Origin: Flaviramulus sp.
Lineage (GTDB): Bacteria; Bacteroidota; Bacteroidia; Flavobacteriales; Flavobacteriaceae
Direction: 5' to 3'
DNA length: 64,000 nt
Assembly (NCBI GenBank): GCA_030731745.1
Contig: JANQTJ010000035.1
Span: forward strand, 22,241 to 86,240
A program made the translations under genes and the position numbers. Below, one piece after another: positions 7,026 to 16,922 of the stretch; the first letter of the stretch is position 1; each line of letters starts with the position of its first letter. Under the pieces are notes generated by a model. It was not told the DNA's origin. It searched no databases and saw nothing but the letters and a program-made list of their open reading frames with translations.

Positions 7026-9575
7026 CTAGAATGGGTAATTAATACCTATGTTATAAACAGCCTTTGAAAAGTTATAATCGTTAAACCATCTATTTTCATT
7101 TTGGTAAGAAGGGTCGTATGTTTTAAAACCAATATCAAACCTAAAAACGAAAAAACTAAAATCATAGCGTAAACCAAAACCAGAACCTATGGCTATATCT
7201 TCTAAAGAACTAAAGTTATTAAAAGTAGCACGCTCATCTTCTACATTATCTAAGACATTCCAGATATTACCTGCATCAACAAATAAAGCACCATTTAGAT
7301 TTCCAAAAAGATTAAAACGTTGTTCTGCACTTAAAGTTATTTTTAAGTTGGCTTCATTAAACTCATTAGTAGTTTCAAAGCTACCTGGCCCTAAGCTATA
7401 GGCTGTCCAAGCACGATTATCGTTGGGTCCACCTGCAAAAAAACTTTTTGCAAAAGGGATGTTGTTTGAATTGCCGTATGGAATAGCAATACCTAAAAAA
7501 CTTCTAATGGCTAATACATTTTTACTGCCTAAATCCCAATGTTTTGTGTAATCTAATTCGGTTTTTATGAACTGAGAATAGGCTACATTAAAAAGTTCGT
7601 ATCTGTTGTCATTATTCTTTGGTAATCCAATTAATGTGGCTGTACTAGATAACAAATTCCCTGCTATTTCTATTTTTGCTTTAAAAATTGAAAAATCGTT
7701 ATCAATTAAATTAGTACGTTCATCATTGGTAAAACTTAAACTTGAAGATAAGATTAAGTTATTTTCAGTTAATCGTTGTTTTCTTTCATCAATTCCAGAA
7801 ACTGTTTTGAATTCTTCATCAGTTTGATTTAGAGAAGTGTTATTTGTTAAAACTTCATTTATAAAAATATCAGTTTCGTTTAATGGATTATTAGCATTTG
7901 GTATATTTAAAAAAGCATCATTAGAAATATAATTGATATTCCTTGCTACTTGATTTAAAGTGTTGTATGAATTATCATAAATCCTAAAATAGTTTTCAAT
8001 ATTTAAATTTCTAACGTATTGAATATTAAATATATCAAGTTTGTTAGATACTTTTGAATTGGGATACCAATTATAGCTAAAAGCGCTACTAAAGGTTCGT
8101 TTATCTAGACCAATATTTGTTTGACTTGTGGTTGATAAATTGATTTTTGTATTGGGAGACATATATTTTGGGATAATGCCTTCTGTGTATAATGGTGAAA
8201 ATAATCTAGGAATGGTTAATTTGAAATCGACACCATATTCATTAATATCGAAAAATGGATCGCCAGCTTGTTTGCCATCTTTAGAAGCGCCAATTGATGC
8301 AATTCCAGATATTTCAAAAGTTTCTGCGCCTCGGAATATGTTTCTTATAAGTAAGCTAGGATTTAACGAAAATCCAACAGTTTGAATATTGCTTTGAGAT
8401 ACATCAGTACTAAAACCTAAACTAAACTTTTTTAGGGGTGTTAGCCTAATAGTACTAGAAAGCGTATTATCAAGATTTTCAACATATTCAATGTTAGGGT
8501 ATTTAAAAGTGCGTAATTCGTTTAAATGTCTATAAGTTCTAGTTCTGTCAATATCTCTAAATATTTCACCAGCATTCATAAAAATAGCATCAGTTAGTGC
8601 TTTTGGTCTGTAACGTAATTTATTATAGCTGTATATTTTATAACCATTGTAGGATATGGAATCCTGAAAAGGTTTTCCTCTGTTTTCAAAAGCGTCGTCT
8701 GTAATTAAACTAATGTCACTTATTGAGTAAATTTTAAAAGGTTGATAGGTTGTAGAGTCTGTAGTTCTTATGGCTCTATTTTGGATGTTAATATCAACAT
8801 TAACTTTTTTATGGGTTCCAATGGTATCCATTTCAAAAGTTACATAATCTGGTTTAAAATGATAAATTCCAGAATTTCTCAATTCACTAGAAATTCTATC
8901 GCGTTCTTGATTAAAATTAACCGTTTTATATTGTTCATTCGGTTTTACTAATGTACTTTTTTTGATGTTTTTATATAGGGTATCAATAATGGGTGATTTT
9001 ATATTTTCATTAATTGAATCTATATAAAAAGCAGGTCCTTTTTCAATTTTATAAACAACTTCAGATTGTTTAGTATCATTTTTTAGGATGTCATGAGTTG
9101 TTTTTACATCAAACCAACCATTGTTTATATAATAATCTTGAATACGATTAACAGATCTTTTAGTTTTTTCCTCATCAACAATAATAGGAGCTTCACCAGT
9201 TTTTTTTAACCATGCATTAAAATCTCTTCGCGATTGTATGTATTTGTTTAATTGTTTTTTTGATAAAAGACGCTCATAATTTTCTTTCTTATTTGGTCTT
9301 TTGTTTAAATTATTTTTAATTATAGAGTCTATATTTGGACGTGCTGTATTATAAATATGCAATCGCAAAGGCGTATTTAAAAGTGGGATTTTGATATTTG
9401 GTTGCTGGTAAAGAAGGTTGTTTAAAGTTTCACTATTATCCTTTTCACCATCAACTAAAATGGTATTTTTTGTTAATAAGTACTCATCTTTAGCAACTCG
9501 TTTAGTTGTGTCACAAGATGTGAAACATGTTATGAAACATATTGAAATCAATATTTTTGTGAGTTGTTTGTTCAA
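7026..9575 (-). CDS. BamA/TamA-family outer-membrane lipoprotein (TamL-like)
   Basis: This 849-residue protein starts with a lipoprotein signal (ICFITCFTSC, cysteine at about residue 21). It then has POTRA-like repeats (about 40-330) and a C-terminal Omp85 beta-barrel (about 430-849) ending in a typical aromatic residue (GINYPF). Barrel hallmarks include FFAGGPNDNRAW and the end motif GSGFGLRYDFSFFVFRFDIG. Bacteroidetes have lipidated TamA-like proteins called TamL that help insert outer-membrane proteins with TamB; TamB is not in this window. The gene is divergent from an RNA methyltransferase. BamA itself is less likely because BamA is usually not lipidated. Confidence 0.85.
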   Translation of the reverse strand: MNKQLTKILISICFITCFTSCDTTKRVAKDEYLLTKNTILVDGEKDNSETLNNLLYQQPNIKIPLLNTPLRLHIYNTARPNIDSIIKNNLNKRPNKKENYERLLSKKQLNKYIQSRRDFNAWLKKTGEAPIIVDEEKTKRSVNRIQDYYINNGWFDVKTTHDILKNDTKQSEVVYKIEKGPAFYIDSINENIKSPIIDTLYKNIKKSTLVKPNEQYKTVNFNQERDRISSELRNSGIYHFKPDYVTFEMDTIGTHKKVNVDINIQNRAIRTTDSTTYQPFKIYSISDISLITDDAFENRGKPFQDSISYNGYKIYSYNKLRYRPKALTDAIFMNAGEIFRDIDRTRTYRHLNELRTFKYPNIEYVENLDNTLSSTIRLTPLKKFSLGFSTDVSQSNIQTVGFSLNPSLLIRNIFRGAETFEISGIASIGASKDGKQAGDPFFDINEYGVDFKLTIPRLFSPLYTEGIIPKYMSPNTKINLSTTSQTNIGLDKRTFSSAFSYNWYPNSKVSNKLDIFNIQYVRNLNIENYFRIYDNSYNTLNQVARNINYISNDAFLNIPNANNPLNETDIFINEVLTNNTSLNQTDEEFKTVSGIDERKQRLTENNLILSSSLSFTNDERTNLIDNDFSIFKAKIEIAGNLLSSTATLIGLPKNNDNRYELFNVAYSQFIKTELDYTKHWDLGSKNVLAIRSFLGIAIPYGNSNNIPFAKSFFAGGPNDNRAWTAYSLGPGSFETTNEFNEANLKITLSAEQRFNLFGNLNGALFVDAGNIWNVLDNVEDERATFNNFSSLEDIAIGSGFGLRYDFSFFVFRFDIGFKTYDPSYQNENRWFNDYNFSKAVYNIGINYPF

Positions 9576-9742
9576 TTGAAAAGGATAATTAATTTTTATT
9601 ACTAGTGTTAAAGGTTAAAACTGAAAAGTTTAAAAACTTGCTCAAAAATACATTATTCTATCTGAAATAAATTTAAATATGGCATCATAAACTTAATCTA
9701 AGTAATATTTTCTTTTCTTTATAAAAAAATAATAAAGAAGGC

Positions 9743-10462
9743 ATGCTTTCTAAAAATCAAATAAAATTAATAACGAGTTTAAAGCAAAAAAAATATAGGC
9801 AACAACATGGTTTATTTGTTGTTGAAGGAATTAAAACAATTTCTGAATTGCTGAACTCTAATTTTTTGCTTTACGAATTATATACGACAGAACCTTTCAA
9901 TTTTGATGCCAAAAAAGAAATTTTAATTTCTGATGGAGATTTAAAAAAGATTAGTTTTTTTAGAACTCCGAATAAAGCCTTAGCTATTTTTAAAATTCCT
10001 GATTTAAAGCCTATTGAAAATGAGGGATTGATTTTAGCACTTGATGATGTTAGAGATCCTGGTAACTTAGGAACCATCATTAGACTTTGTGATTGGTTTG
10101 GAATAACAAATTTAGTTTGTAGCAAAGAAACGGTAGATTGTTTTAATCCAAAAGTAATTCAGTCCACAATGGGTTCTATTACGCGTGTTAATATGAGTTA
10201 TATTGATTTAAATAATTTTTTAAAAGAAACAGATTTGCCTATTTATGGAGCTTTTATGGAAGGTGAAAATATCTATAAAAAAGAAAATATAAAAACAGGT
10301 ATTTTAGTTATGGGAAATGAAGCTAATGGTATTTCTGAAAACATAAAAGCTTTGGTTAATGAAAAAATAACCATTCCTAGATTTGGAGATTTACAAGCAA
10401 CTGAAAGTTTAAATGTAGCGACTGCAACTGCAATATTATTGAGTGAGTTTAAGAGGAAATAA
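9743..10462 (+). CDS. TrmH/SpoU-family RNA 2'-O-ribose methyltransferase
   Basis: The 239-residue protein has an N-terminal substrate-binding L30e-like domain (MLSKNQIKLITSLKQKKYR, about 1-85). A C-terminal SPOUT knot domain has the three SpoU motifs: ALDDVRDPGNLGTIIR, LVMGNEANGIS and IPRFGDLQATESLNVATATA. Such enzymes methylate 2'-OH groups in tRNA or 23S rRNA using SAM. The exact target cannot be read from the sequence. It is divergent from the TamA-like gene and converges on porT with only 2 bases between the stop codons. Confidence 0.92.
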   Translation: MLSKNQIKLITSLKQKKYRQQHGLFVVEGIKTISELLNSNFLLYELYTTEPFNFDAKKEILISDGDLKKISFFRTPNKALAIFKIPDLKPIENEGLILALDDVRDPGNLGTIIRLCDWFGITNLVCSKETVDCFNPKVIQSTMGSITRVNMSYIDLNNFLKETDLPIYGAFMEGENIYKKENIKTGILVMGNEANGISENIKALVNEKITIPRFGDLQATESLNVATATAILLSEFKRK

Positions 10463-10464
10463 AT

Positions 10465-11196
10465 TTACTGAAACGTAAAATTAATGAATACACCTCTAGT
10501 TCTCATGCCTGCAATATTACTTGTCCATGGGCTATTTGGATCTTTGTCTCTAATTAATTCATCATTCATTCCAAAAAGGCCCCGAATAGAAGGAGTAAAC
10601 TTAAAGTTGTGTAAATAGAAATCAACCCCAAAACCAAGTTCATAAAAAAGTGAGTTTTTAGTTGTTCTAAATTGTCCGTTACTGTTATCTTCAGGATTAT
10701 CTTGGTTACTAGATAAATTTAAAGCAGTTGAAAAGCCACCAACAATAAATGGTTTAAAATTATTTACACGCTTGGTAGAAATCTTTAATAGCAAAGGGAG
10801 GTGAATGTATGTAGATTTTACTTCTCTAACTAAATCAGAACTTCTAACATCTGGTGTGCCATTAAAGTAACTTTCACTGTAATACAATTCTCTTGTAGTA
10901 ATGAGTAAACCGGGTTCTAAACGTAAATCGATGAAACTGTTTATACGTAAATTTCCTATTAAACCAACATTAAAGCCTGGGCCTCTTTTCACGTTAATAT
11001 CTCGTAAATCTTCGTTATAATCAAAGTTAAAATCGTAATTGTTAATACCTAAAAAATAACCCCATCGCAATAAGTTGTTATCTGTAGAACCTCTACCTTG
11101 ATTGGCATCATAAGACACTTTTTCTTTTTTAAAAAGTTGTGCATGTGATGCTTGAAAAACAAATAAAAACAAAATTATTGCAAAAAACTGCTTCAT
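10465..11196 (-). CDS. porT: PorT-family type IX secretion protein
   Basis: I start at the ATG at 11196, where a clear signal peptide begins (MKQFFAIILFLFVFQASHA, cleavage before Q). The upstream extension of the open frame lies inside menG. The 243-residue mature region is an outer-membrane beta-barrel of the PorT type (RWGYFLGINNYDFNF, repeated aromatic strands, terminal FINFTFQ). PorT is needed for the type IX secretion system, which exports proteins with C-terminal sorting domains and gliding adhesins in this phylum. It begins 4 bases after the menG stop, so the two form an operon. The menG-porT pairing is, as I recall, conserved in Flavobacteriaceae. Confidence 0.87.
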   Translation of the reverse strand: MKQFFAIILFLFVFQASHAQLFKKEKVSYDANQGRGSTDNNLLRWGYFLGINNYDFNFDYNEDLRDINVKRGPGFNVGLIGNLRINSFIDLRLEPGLLITTRELYYSESYFNGTPDVRSSDLVREVKSTYIHLPLLLKISTKRVNNFKPFIVGGFSTALNLSSNQDNPEDNSNGQFRTTKNSLFYELGFGVDFYLHNFKFTPSIRGLFGMNDELIRDKDPNSPWTSNIAGMRTRGVFINFTFQ

Positions 11197-11200
11197 ATAA

Positions 11201-11926
11201 TTACTTAGATGATTTATAAATTGTTGCCACGCCAAAGGTTTGTGGAAAATCTTCAACATTAATAAACCCAATTTTACGTAAAATATTGTTTAGTTCCTCA
11301 CCATAAGGAAAAACAGATGCCGATTCGCATAAATATTTGTAAGCACTTCTGTCTTTAGAAAAAGCTTTCCCTATGAGTGGTAAGATGTTTTTTGTATAAA
11401 AATTATATCCTTGTTTGTAGGGCGATTTGGTAGGAACCGATGTCTCTAAAATTACAAATGTACCATTTGGTTTTAAAACTCTATAAATTTCTTTTAAGCC
11501 GTTTTCTAAAGTTTCAAAATTACGTACGCCAAAAGCAACGGTTATTGCATCAAAACTACTGTCATCAAAAGGCATGTTTTCACTATCACCTAAAACCATT
11601 TTAATTTTAGAGTCTAAAGCTTTCTTTTTGATTTTTTCCTTACCAATTTCAAGCATGCCACTACTAATGTCTAAACCAATAATATTTTTAGCGCGAGTTT
11701 CAGCCAAATTAATTGCTAAATCTCCAGTTCCAGTAGCAATGTCTAAAATACGCTCTGGATTACTATTTTTTACAATTTCAACAACTTTTTTCCGCCATTT
11801 AATATCTATACCAAATGATATAACTCGATTTAAATCGTCATATTCTCCAGAAATGGTATCAAACATCTTTGTGACCTGTTCTTTTTTTCCTAAATCACTG
11901 TTTTTGTAGGGCTTTATTTTTGTCAA
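11201..11926 (-). CDS. menG: demethylmenaquinone methyltransferase (UbiE/MenG)
   Basis: The 241-residue class I SAM methyltransferase has the UbiE/COQ5 signature: YDDLNRVISFGIDIKWR, SAM motif ILDIATGTGDLAI, GDSENMPF, AVAFGVRNFE-like ITVAFGVRNFE, and the YNFYTKNILPLIG region. It makes menaquinone by C-methylating demethylmenaquinone. In a menaquinone-only phylum this, not ubiquinone, is the expected substrate. The frame begins with TTG at 11926 (TTG ACA AAA ATA); no ATG is available until residue 21, which would cut the conserved N-terminus. It is translated just ahead of porT. Confidence 0.93.
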   Translation of the reverse strand: MTKIKPYKNSDLGKKEQVTKMFDTISGEYDDLNRVISFGIDIKWRKKVVEIVKNSNPERILDIATGTGDLAINLAETRAKNIIGLDISSGMLEIGKEKIKKKALDSKIKMVLGDSENMPFDDSSFDAITVAFGVRNFETLENGLKEIYRVLKPNGTFVILETSVPTKSPYKQGYNFYTKNILPLIGKAFSKDRSAYKYLCESASVFPYGEELNNILRKIGFINVEDFPQTFGVATIYKSSK

Positions 11927-12009
11927 AACTTCAATTTTTTTTGCAAAGATAAACTTTTAAAAAAGCTTTACGCAATACCTCTATAATTAATTATAACCTC
12001 AAATCTATG

Positions 12010-12037
12010 TTGCAATGTGTTATTTATAGTATATTTG
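12010..12037 (+). promoter_or_regulatory. promoter of trkA-trkH
   Basis: TTG (12010-12012), a 17-bp spacer and TATATTTG (12030-12037) match the Bacteroidetes promoter consensus TTG-N17-23-TAnnTTTG. The predicted leader before the trkA ATG at 12063 is about 20 bases. Confidence 0.75.
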
Positions 12038-12062
12038 TGATACTTTTTATGATACTAAAATA

Positions 12063-13412
12063 ATGAAGATTATTATTTCTGGTGCTGGTGAAGTTGGATT
12101 TCATTTAGCAAAATTACTTTCTTATGAATCTCAAGAGATTACTTTAATAGATACCAATAAAGATAGTTTAGTTTACGCTGATACACATTTAGATATTAAA
12201 GTTATTCGTGGTGATGCCACATCTATTGCCATTTTAAAAGATTCTAAGGTTGAAAGCTCAGATTTATTTATAGCGGTAACTGCTAGTGAAACAACCAATA
12301 TTACCGCTTGTGTTTTAGCTAAACAGTTGGGGTCTAAAAAAACCATAGCTAGAATTACTAATACCGAATTTATTCATCATAAAGATGAGGTAGGTTTTAC
12401 TAAATTTGGTATTGATGAGTTAATTTCTCCCGAATCTTTAGCGGCTTCAGAGATTGAATTATCATTAAAACAGTCTTCTTTCAATGATACTTATGAGTTT
12501 GAAGAAGGTGCACTTACCATGGTTGGTTTAACACTATCTAGCTCTGCGTCATTTGTTGGTAAAACAGTAAAGGAAGCAGCAAAAATTTTTCCAGAAATTC
12601 ATTTTATTCCAATTGCTATTCAGCGTTTTGGAACACAATTTACAATAATCCCAAGAGGTGATACCGAGTTTAAGAGAGGTGATAATGTGGTTTTTATAAC
12701 TTCAGAAGGGGGTGGTGAAGAATTGTGTAGATTAACAGGTAAAGCAAATAAAGAGATTAAAAATGTGATGATTTTAGGTGGTAGCCAAATTGGTTACAAA
12801 ACAGCTAGAGATTTATGTGAAAAAGGATTTAATGTTAAGCTTCTTGAAGAAAATAAAGAACGTGCTTTTGATATTGCAGATGATTTGCCAAATGTTTTAG
12901 TAATTCACAGTGATGGACGGAATGTTGATTTATTAGATGAGGAAAATATTAGCGAAATGGATGCTTTTATTGCTGTTGGTGCCAATTCAGAAACCAATAT
13001 CATGTCTTGTTTGGTCGCTAAATCTAAAGGCGTTAGCAAAACAATTGCTTTGGTTGAAAATATGGATTATTTCGAACTATCGCATTCAATTGGTATTGAG
13101 ACACTCATCAACAAAAAACTTTTAGCAGCCAATAATATTTTTAGATACATCCGTAAAGGGGAAGTTGTAGCTATGACGAAATTAAGCAACATGAATGCTG
13201 AATTGTTAGAATTTCAAGTAAAAGCAACATCAGCAATTTGCAATAAATATATAAAAGATGTTGATTTTCCTAGATCTGCTATTATAGGCGGTGTTATTAG
13301 AAATGGTATAGGTATTATAGCTTTAGGGAGTTTTAAAATACAAGAAGGTGATAGGGTAGTGGTGTGTAGCTTATTGCAATCAATAAAAGGTGTTGAAAAA
13401 TTATTCCGTTAG
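12063..13412 (+). CDS. trkA: Trk system potassium transporter TrkA (regulatory subunit)
   Basis: The 449-residue protein has the TrkA duplicated layout: two RCK_N Rossmann domains, each followed by an RCK_C domain. The first nucleotide-binding motif is MKIIISGAGEVGFHLAKLL with IDTNKDS; the second is VMILGGSQIGYKTARDL. TrkA binds NAD(H)/ATP on the cytoplasmic side and gates the TrkH channel. Its stop is 1 base before the trkH start, so the two are translationally coupled in one operon from the promoter at 12010-12037. Confidence 0.95.
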   Translation: MKIIISGAGEVGFHLAKLLSYESQEITLIDTNKDSLVYADTHLDIKVIRGDATSIAILKDSKVESSDLFIAVTASETTNITACVLAKQLGSKKTIARITNTEFIHHKDEVGFTKFGIDELISPESLAASEIELSLKQSSFNDTYEFEEGALTMVGLTLSSSASFVGKTVKEAAKIFPEIHFIPIAIQRFGTQFTIIPRGDTEFKRGDNVVFITSEGGGEELCRLTGKANKEIKNVMILGGSQIGYKTARDLCEKGFNVKLLEENKERAFDIADDLPNVLVIHSDGRNVDLLDEENISEMDAFIAVGANSETNIMSCLVAKSKGVSKTIALVENMDYFELSHSIGIETLINKKLLAANNIFRYIRKGEVVAMTKLSNMNAELLEFQVKATSAICNKYIKDVDFPRSAIIGGVIRNGIGIIALGSFKIQEGDRVVVCSLLQSIKGVEKLFR

Positions 13413-13413
13413 G

Positions 13414-14907
13414 ATGAAATTAAACTACAAAATTATTTTCCATTTCTTAGGATTACTGTTATTATTTAATGGTGGTTTTATGCTCTTATCAGCTCTGATA
13501 AGTTTGATATATAAAGATGGCGTTACACTAGAAATATTTTTAGCAGGGATTACCACATTAATAGCGGGTTTATTGGTTATGATTTTTACAAAAAACCATA
13601 ACAAAGAAATGAATAAACGCGAAGGCTATATTGTAGTAACCTTTGGTTGGATTATTATGTCGCTATCAGGTTGTTTGCCTTATGTTTTAACTGAAAGTAT
13701 CCCTAGTTTTACAAATGCATTTTTCGAAACTATTTCTGGTTATACAACAACTGGTGCTTCTATTTTAAATGATATTGAAGCTGTTCCAAAAGGTGTTTTG
13801 TTTTGGAGAAGTTTAACACATTGGATTGGTGGTATGGGGATTATTGTATTGGCCATAGCAATTTTACCATTGTTGGGAATTGGAGGTATGCAGCTTTTTG
13901 CTGCGGAAGCACCCGGACCAAGTGCTGATAAATTACATCCTAGAATTACAGATACAGCAAAGAGATTATGGCTTATTTATTTTGGATACACTGCAGCCGA
14001 AACCATTTTATTGCAAGTAGCTGGTATGTCTTTTTTTGATGCTATTAATCATGCACTTTGTACGTTATCAACAGGTGGTTTTTCTACAAAAAATGCCAGT
14101 GTAGCTTATTGGAATGGCAATCCAATTATTCAATATATTATCATATTATTTATGTTTCTAGCAGGGACAAATTTTGTTTTAAGCTATTTCGCATTTAAAG
14201 GGAAAGTGCAAAAAATTATTCATGACGAAGAGTTTAAATTGTATTTTAAGTTCATTGCTATTTTTACAATTATTGCAGCTTTAATCATATATTTTAGGGC
14301 TAATATTTCAGAATCTTCCATACCACATCCAATGGTATGGGGAAGAGTTGAGAGTTCTTTCAGACATGCATTATTTCAGGTTTTATCAATAGTTACTACT
14401 ACCGGTTTTGTAACTGCAGATTACACATTATGGACCCCGTTTTTAATGGTTTTCTTTTTCGGATTAATGTTTTTAGGTGGTTCTGCTGGAAGTACCTCTG
14501 GAGGTGTTAAGGTTGTTAGGCACTTAATATTGATAAAAAATGGCTTTTTAGAGTTTAAACGTACGCTTCATCCAAATGCTATATTGCCAGTTCGCTATAA
14601 TAAAAGAGCCATATCTGGTGATATTGTATTTAATATTTTAGGGTTCTTTATTCTGTACATGTTGTCATTTATTATTGGATCTTTGGGATTCTCTATACTT
14701 GGTATTGAATTTAGATCTGCTATTGGTTTAGCTGCATCCACATTAGGTAATGTTGGACCAGCTTTAGGGGATTTTGGACCGGTAAACAACTATTACGAAT
14801 TGCCTGCTTTGGGTAAATGGTGGGCGTCTTTTTTAATGCTTATAGGTCGTTTAGAGTTGTTTACAGTTCTTATTTTATTAACACCTTTTTTCTGGAGGAA
14901 TAGATAA
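13414..14907 (+). CDS. trkH: Trk system potassium uptake channel TrkH
   Basis: I chose the ATG at 13414 (MKLNYKIIFHFLG), directly after the trkA stop; an upstream in-frame ATG at 13390 would overlap trkA. The 497-residue protein has the four membrane-pore-membrane repeats of TrkH. Pore-loop segments include SGYTTTGASIL, CTLSTGGFSTKNAS, IVTTTGFVTADY and AASTLGNVGPALGDFGP, each with a selectivity-filter Gly. GSAGSTSGGVKVVR is a further conserved TrkH block. It forms the K+ pore; TrkA gates it. Confidence 0.95.
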   Translation: MKLNYKIIFHFLGLLLLFNGGFMLLSALISLIYKDGVTLEIFLAGITTLIAGLLVMIFTKNHNKEMNKREGYIVVTFGWIIMSLSGCLPYVLTESIPSFTNAFFETISGYTTTGASILNDIEAVPKGVLFWRSLTHWIGGMGIIVLAIAILPLLGIGGMQLFAAEAPGPSADKLHPRITDTAKRLWLIYFGYTAAETILLQVAGMSFFDAINHALCTLSTGGFSTKNASVAYWNGNPIIQYIIILFMFLAGTNFVLSYFAFKGKVQKIIHDEEFKLYFKFIAIFTIIAALIIYFRANISESSIPHPMVWGRVESSFRHALFQVLSIVTTTGFVTADYTLWTPFLMVFFFGLMFLGGSAGSTSGGVKVVRHLILIKNGFLEFKRTLHPNAILPVRYNKRAISGDIVFNILGFFILYMLSFIIGSLGFSILGIEFRSAIGLAASTLGNVGPALGDFGPVNNYYELPALGKWWASFLMLIGRLELFTVLILLTPFFWRNR

Positions 14908-15402
14908 ATTAAAATATTAACTAAAATATTTTTTTTAGTTATCGTTTTAATATAACACTAAATATTAGATAGTTACAAAAATACTATATTATCCACCATA
15001 TAAAAATACAATTATTTTCAAAAAAACTTTTTACAGTAATACTTTTGCATTTTGGCTGTTATTACACTAAAAATACCCAATTTTATATCAAATGTAAACG
15101 TTACTGGTTTTAAAATTAATTGTGTATAATAATTTTTTTACTGTGTCTATCCGGATTTTTTTATTGAATAAAGAATCTTCTAGGATAAAATAACTCAATT
15201 TTGAGTCGTTAATTTGTATGTTTATTTTTTTAATTATTTTTTTTTGGAGATCTAATCTAAAAGAATTATTAATTATTCATTACCAATATTGCTTGCAAAT
15301 TCTTTTTAAGAAAATATTTTAACCTTTTTTATTCATTATTGAGATTGTAACATTTTGTTCGTATGAACGTCTTCTTTTTATAACAACCAAAAATAATTAA
15401 TT
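14908..15402. other. 495-bp AT-rich intergenic region, no gene seen
   Basis: No convincing open frame was found on either strand. Visible elements are an AT-only stem AAAATATT/AATATTTT just after trkH (about 14911-14935, weak terminator), a TACTTTTG -7-like element at 15040-15047, ACTCAA/TTGAGT at about 15193-15206, and a GTTC-gtat-GAAC hairpin at 15357-15368. If the -7-like element is used, the next gene would have a leader of about 350 bases or a separate small RNA would be made; neither is shown. Confidence 0.5.
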
Positions 15403-15657
15403 ATGGAATTAGTAATTACACTTCAAGAATTAGAGTCTTTACGTAAAAAAAATGAAGACTTAGTTAGTGAGCCTTTAGGTTTTTTAAATTCTGAATATAA
15501 GTCATTAGTAACTGAGAGTTTAAAAAATGTTTCTTCAAAATCAATATTTGGAATTCGTCAACGTGTAAAAAGTAGAAGTTATACTACTTGCTGTCATTCA
15601 GGCATAGCTTTAAAGCTATCTTTATTTCTTATTATCATACTTTTAATTTTCAATTAA
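15403..15657 (+). CDS. small C-terminally anchored protein of unknown function
   Basis: The 84-residue protein has a charged, coiled N-terminal part (ITLQELESLRKKNEDL), a basic middle (RQRVKSRSYT), a Cys-Cys-His motif, and a strongly hydrophobic C-terminus (LKLSLFLIIILLIFN, about residues 70-84). The hydrophobic end suggests a tail anchor, with the CC pair next to the membrane. I recognise no family. The gene has a long upstream intergenic region and its own terminator, consistent with an independently transcribed small gene. A leader peptide or secreted-peptide precursor is possible but nothing beyond size and the Cys pair supports it. Confidence 0.55.
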   Translation: MELVITLQELESLRKKNEDLVSEPLGFLNSEYKSLVTESLKNVSSKSIFGIRQRVKSRSYTTCCHSGIALKLSLFLIIILLIFN

Positions 15658-15667
15658 AGATATTAAA

Positions 15668-15696
15668 AAAGCCACTAATAAATTATTAGCGGCTTT
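15668..15696. terminator. bidirectional terminator
   Basis: AAAGCCACTAATAA and TTATTAGCGGCTTT pair with one mismatch between two convergent genes. T-rich flanks lie on both sides. Confidence 0.85.
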
Positions 15697-15715
15697 ATGA
15701 TTATGTTATTTATTT

Positions 15716-16900
15716 TTAGCTTAAAGCCTCTCTTATACGTTTTATTGCTTCAATAATTTGTTCTTGTGAAGCAGCATATGAAATACGAATACAATCTGGA
15801 TTTCCAAATGCATCACCATCCACAGTAGCTACTAAGGCTTCTTCGAGCAAATACATTGATAAATCAGAAGCATTATTTATTTTTTTACCCCTAAGCGTTT
15901 TTCCGAAGTAATGTGTAATATTAGGAAATACATAGAAAGCACCTTCTGGGATATTGGTTTTAAAGCCCTCAATGTCATTTAATAATCCTAAAATCAAATC
16001 ACGACGCACTTTAAACTCATCAATCATGTATTGCACTTTAGAAGGAGATGCATTTAAAGCGGTAATAACAGCGCGTTGTGCAATACAATTAGCACCACTT
16101 GTAATTTGGCCTTGCATTTTGTTACAAGCACGTGCTATTTTTTCAGGCCCACCAATATAACCAATACGCCATCCAGTCATTGCAAAGGCTTTAGAAACCC
16201 CGTTTACTGTAATGGTTCTATCATACATATCTTCAAATTCAGCTATACTCGCATGACCTTCACCATAATTTATATGTTCGTAAATTTCATCCGAGACCAC
16301 ATAAATATTAGGGTGTTTTATTAAAATATCTGCTAAAGCTCTTAATTCTTTTTTACTGTAAACAGAACCGCTTGGATTACATGGAGAACTAAACCAAATC
16401 ATCTTAGTGTTTGGTGTAATGGCAGCTTCAAGTTGAGAAGGTGTCATTTTAAAATCGGTATCTATTGAAGTTTTTACTTCAACAGGAATACCATCATTTA
16501 GTTTTATTAAATCTGCATAACTTACCCAATATGGACAAGGTAATATAACTTCATCTCCTTTGTTTGTTAATACCGCAGCTATATTTGCCAAAGACTGTTT
16601 CGCTCCGGTAGAAACTACAATTTGCGCAGGAGTATATGTTAAATTATTGTCTCGTTTAAATTTAGTTATTATGGCGTCTTTTAAATCAGCATAGCCGTCA
16701 ACAGGTGAATATGAGTTGTAATTTTCATTAATTGCTTGAATAGCTGCATCTTTAATAAAATCAGGAGTATTAAAGTCTGGTTCTCCCAAACTTAAACCAA
16801 TAATATCTTTTCCTTCGCCTCTAAGTTCGCGTGCTTTTGCAGCCATAGCTAACGTTGCAGACGTAGCCATGTTTAAAATTCTATCTGATAGTAATTGCAT
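15716..16900 (-). CDS. pyridoxal phosphate-dependent aminotransferase, class I (aspartate aminotransferase type)
   Basis: The 394-residue protein is a fold-type I aminotransferase of the AspB / aspartate-prephenate aminotransferase group. It has the N-terminal LSLGEPDFNTPDFI, STGAKQSL, CPYWVSY, WFSSPCNPSG, the Asp-containing VSDEIYEHI and the PLP-lysine motif NGVSKAFAMTGWRIGY. It probably moves amino groups between aspartate and 2-oxoglutarate, possibly also prephenate; the exact acceptor is not resolvable by eye. The gene ends at the terminator shared with the small ORF and lies 22 bases downstream of the desaturase gene on the same strand. Confidence 0.9.
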   Translation of the reverse strand: MQLLSDRILNMATSATLAMAAKARELRGEGKDIIGLSLGEPDFNTPDFIKDAAIQAINENYNSYSPVDGYADLKDAIITKFKRDNNLTYTPAQIVVSTGAKQSLANIAAVLTNKGDEVILPCPYWVSYADLIKLNDGIPVEVKTSIDTDFKMTPSQLEAAITPNTKMIWFSSPCNPSGSVYSKKELRALADILIKHPNIYVVSDEIYEHINYGEGHASIAEFEDMYDRTITVNGVSKAFAMTGWRIGYIGGPEKIARACNKMQGQITSGANCIAQRAVITALNASPSKVQYMIDEFKVRRDLILGLLNDIEGFKTNIPEGAFYVFPNITHYFGKTLRGKKINNASDLSMYLLEEALVATVDGDAFGNPDCIRISYAASQEQIIEAIKRIREALS

Positions 16901-16922
16901 TAAATTATAATAAATAATTTGG

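Noticed and set aside
15040..15402. Riboswitch or defined small RNA in the long intergenic region
   Set aside because: A -7-like element and weak stems are present, but I see no known riboswitch core or strong terminator to define an RNA.
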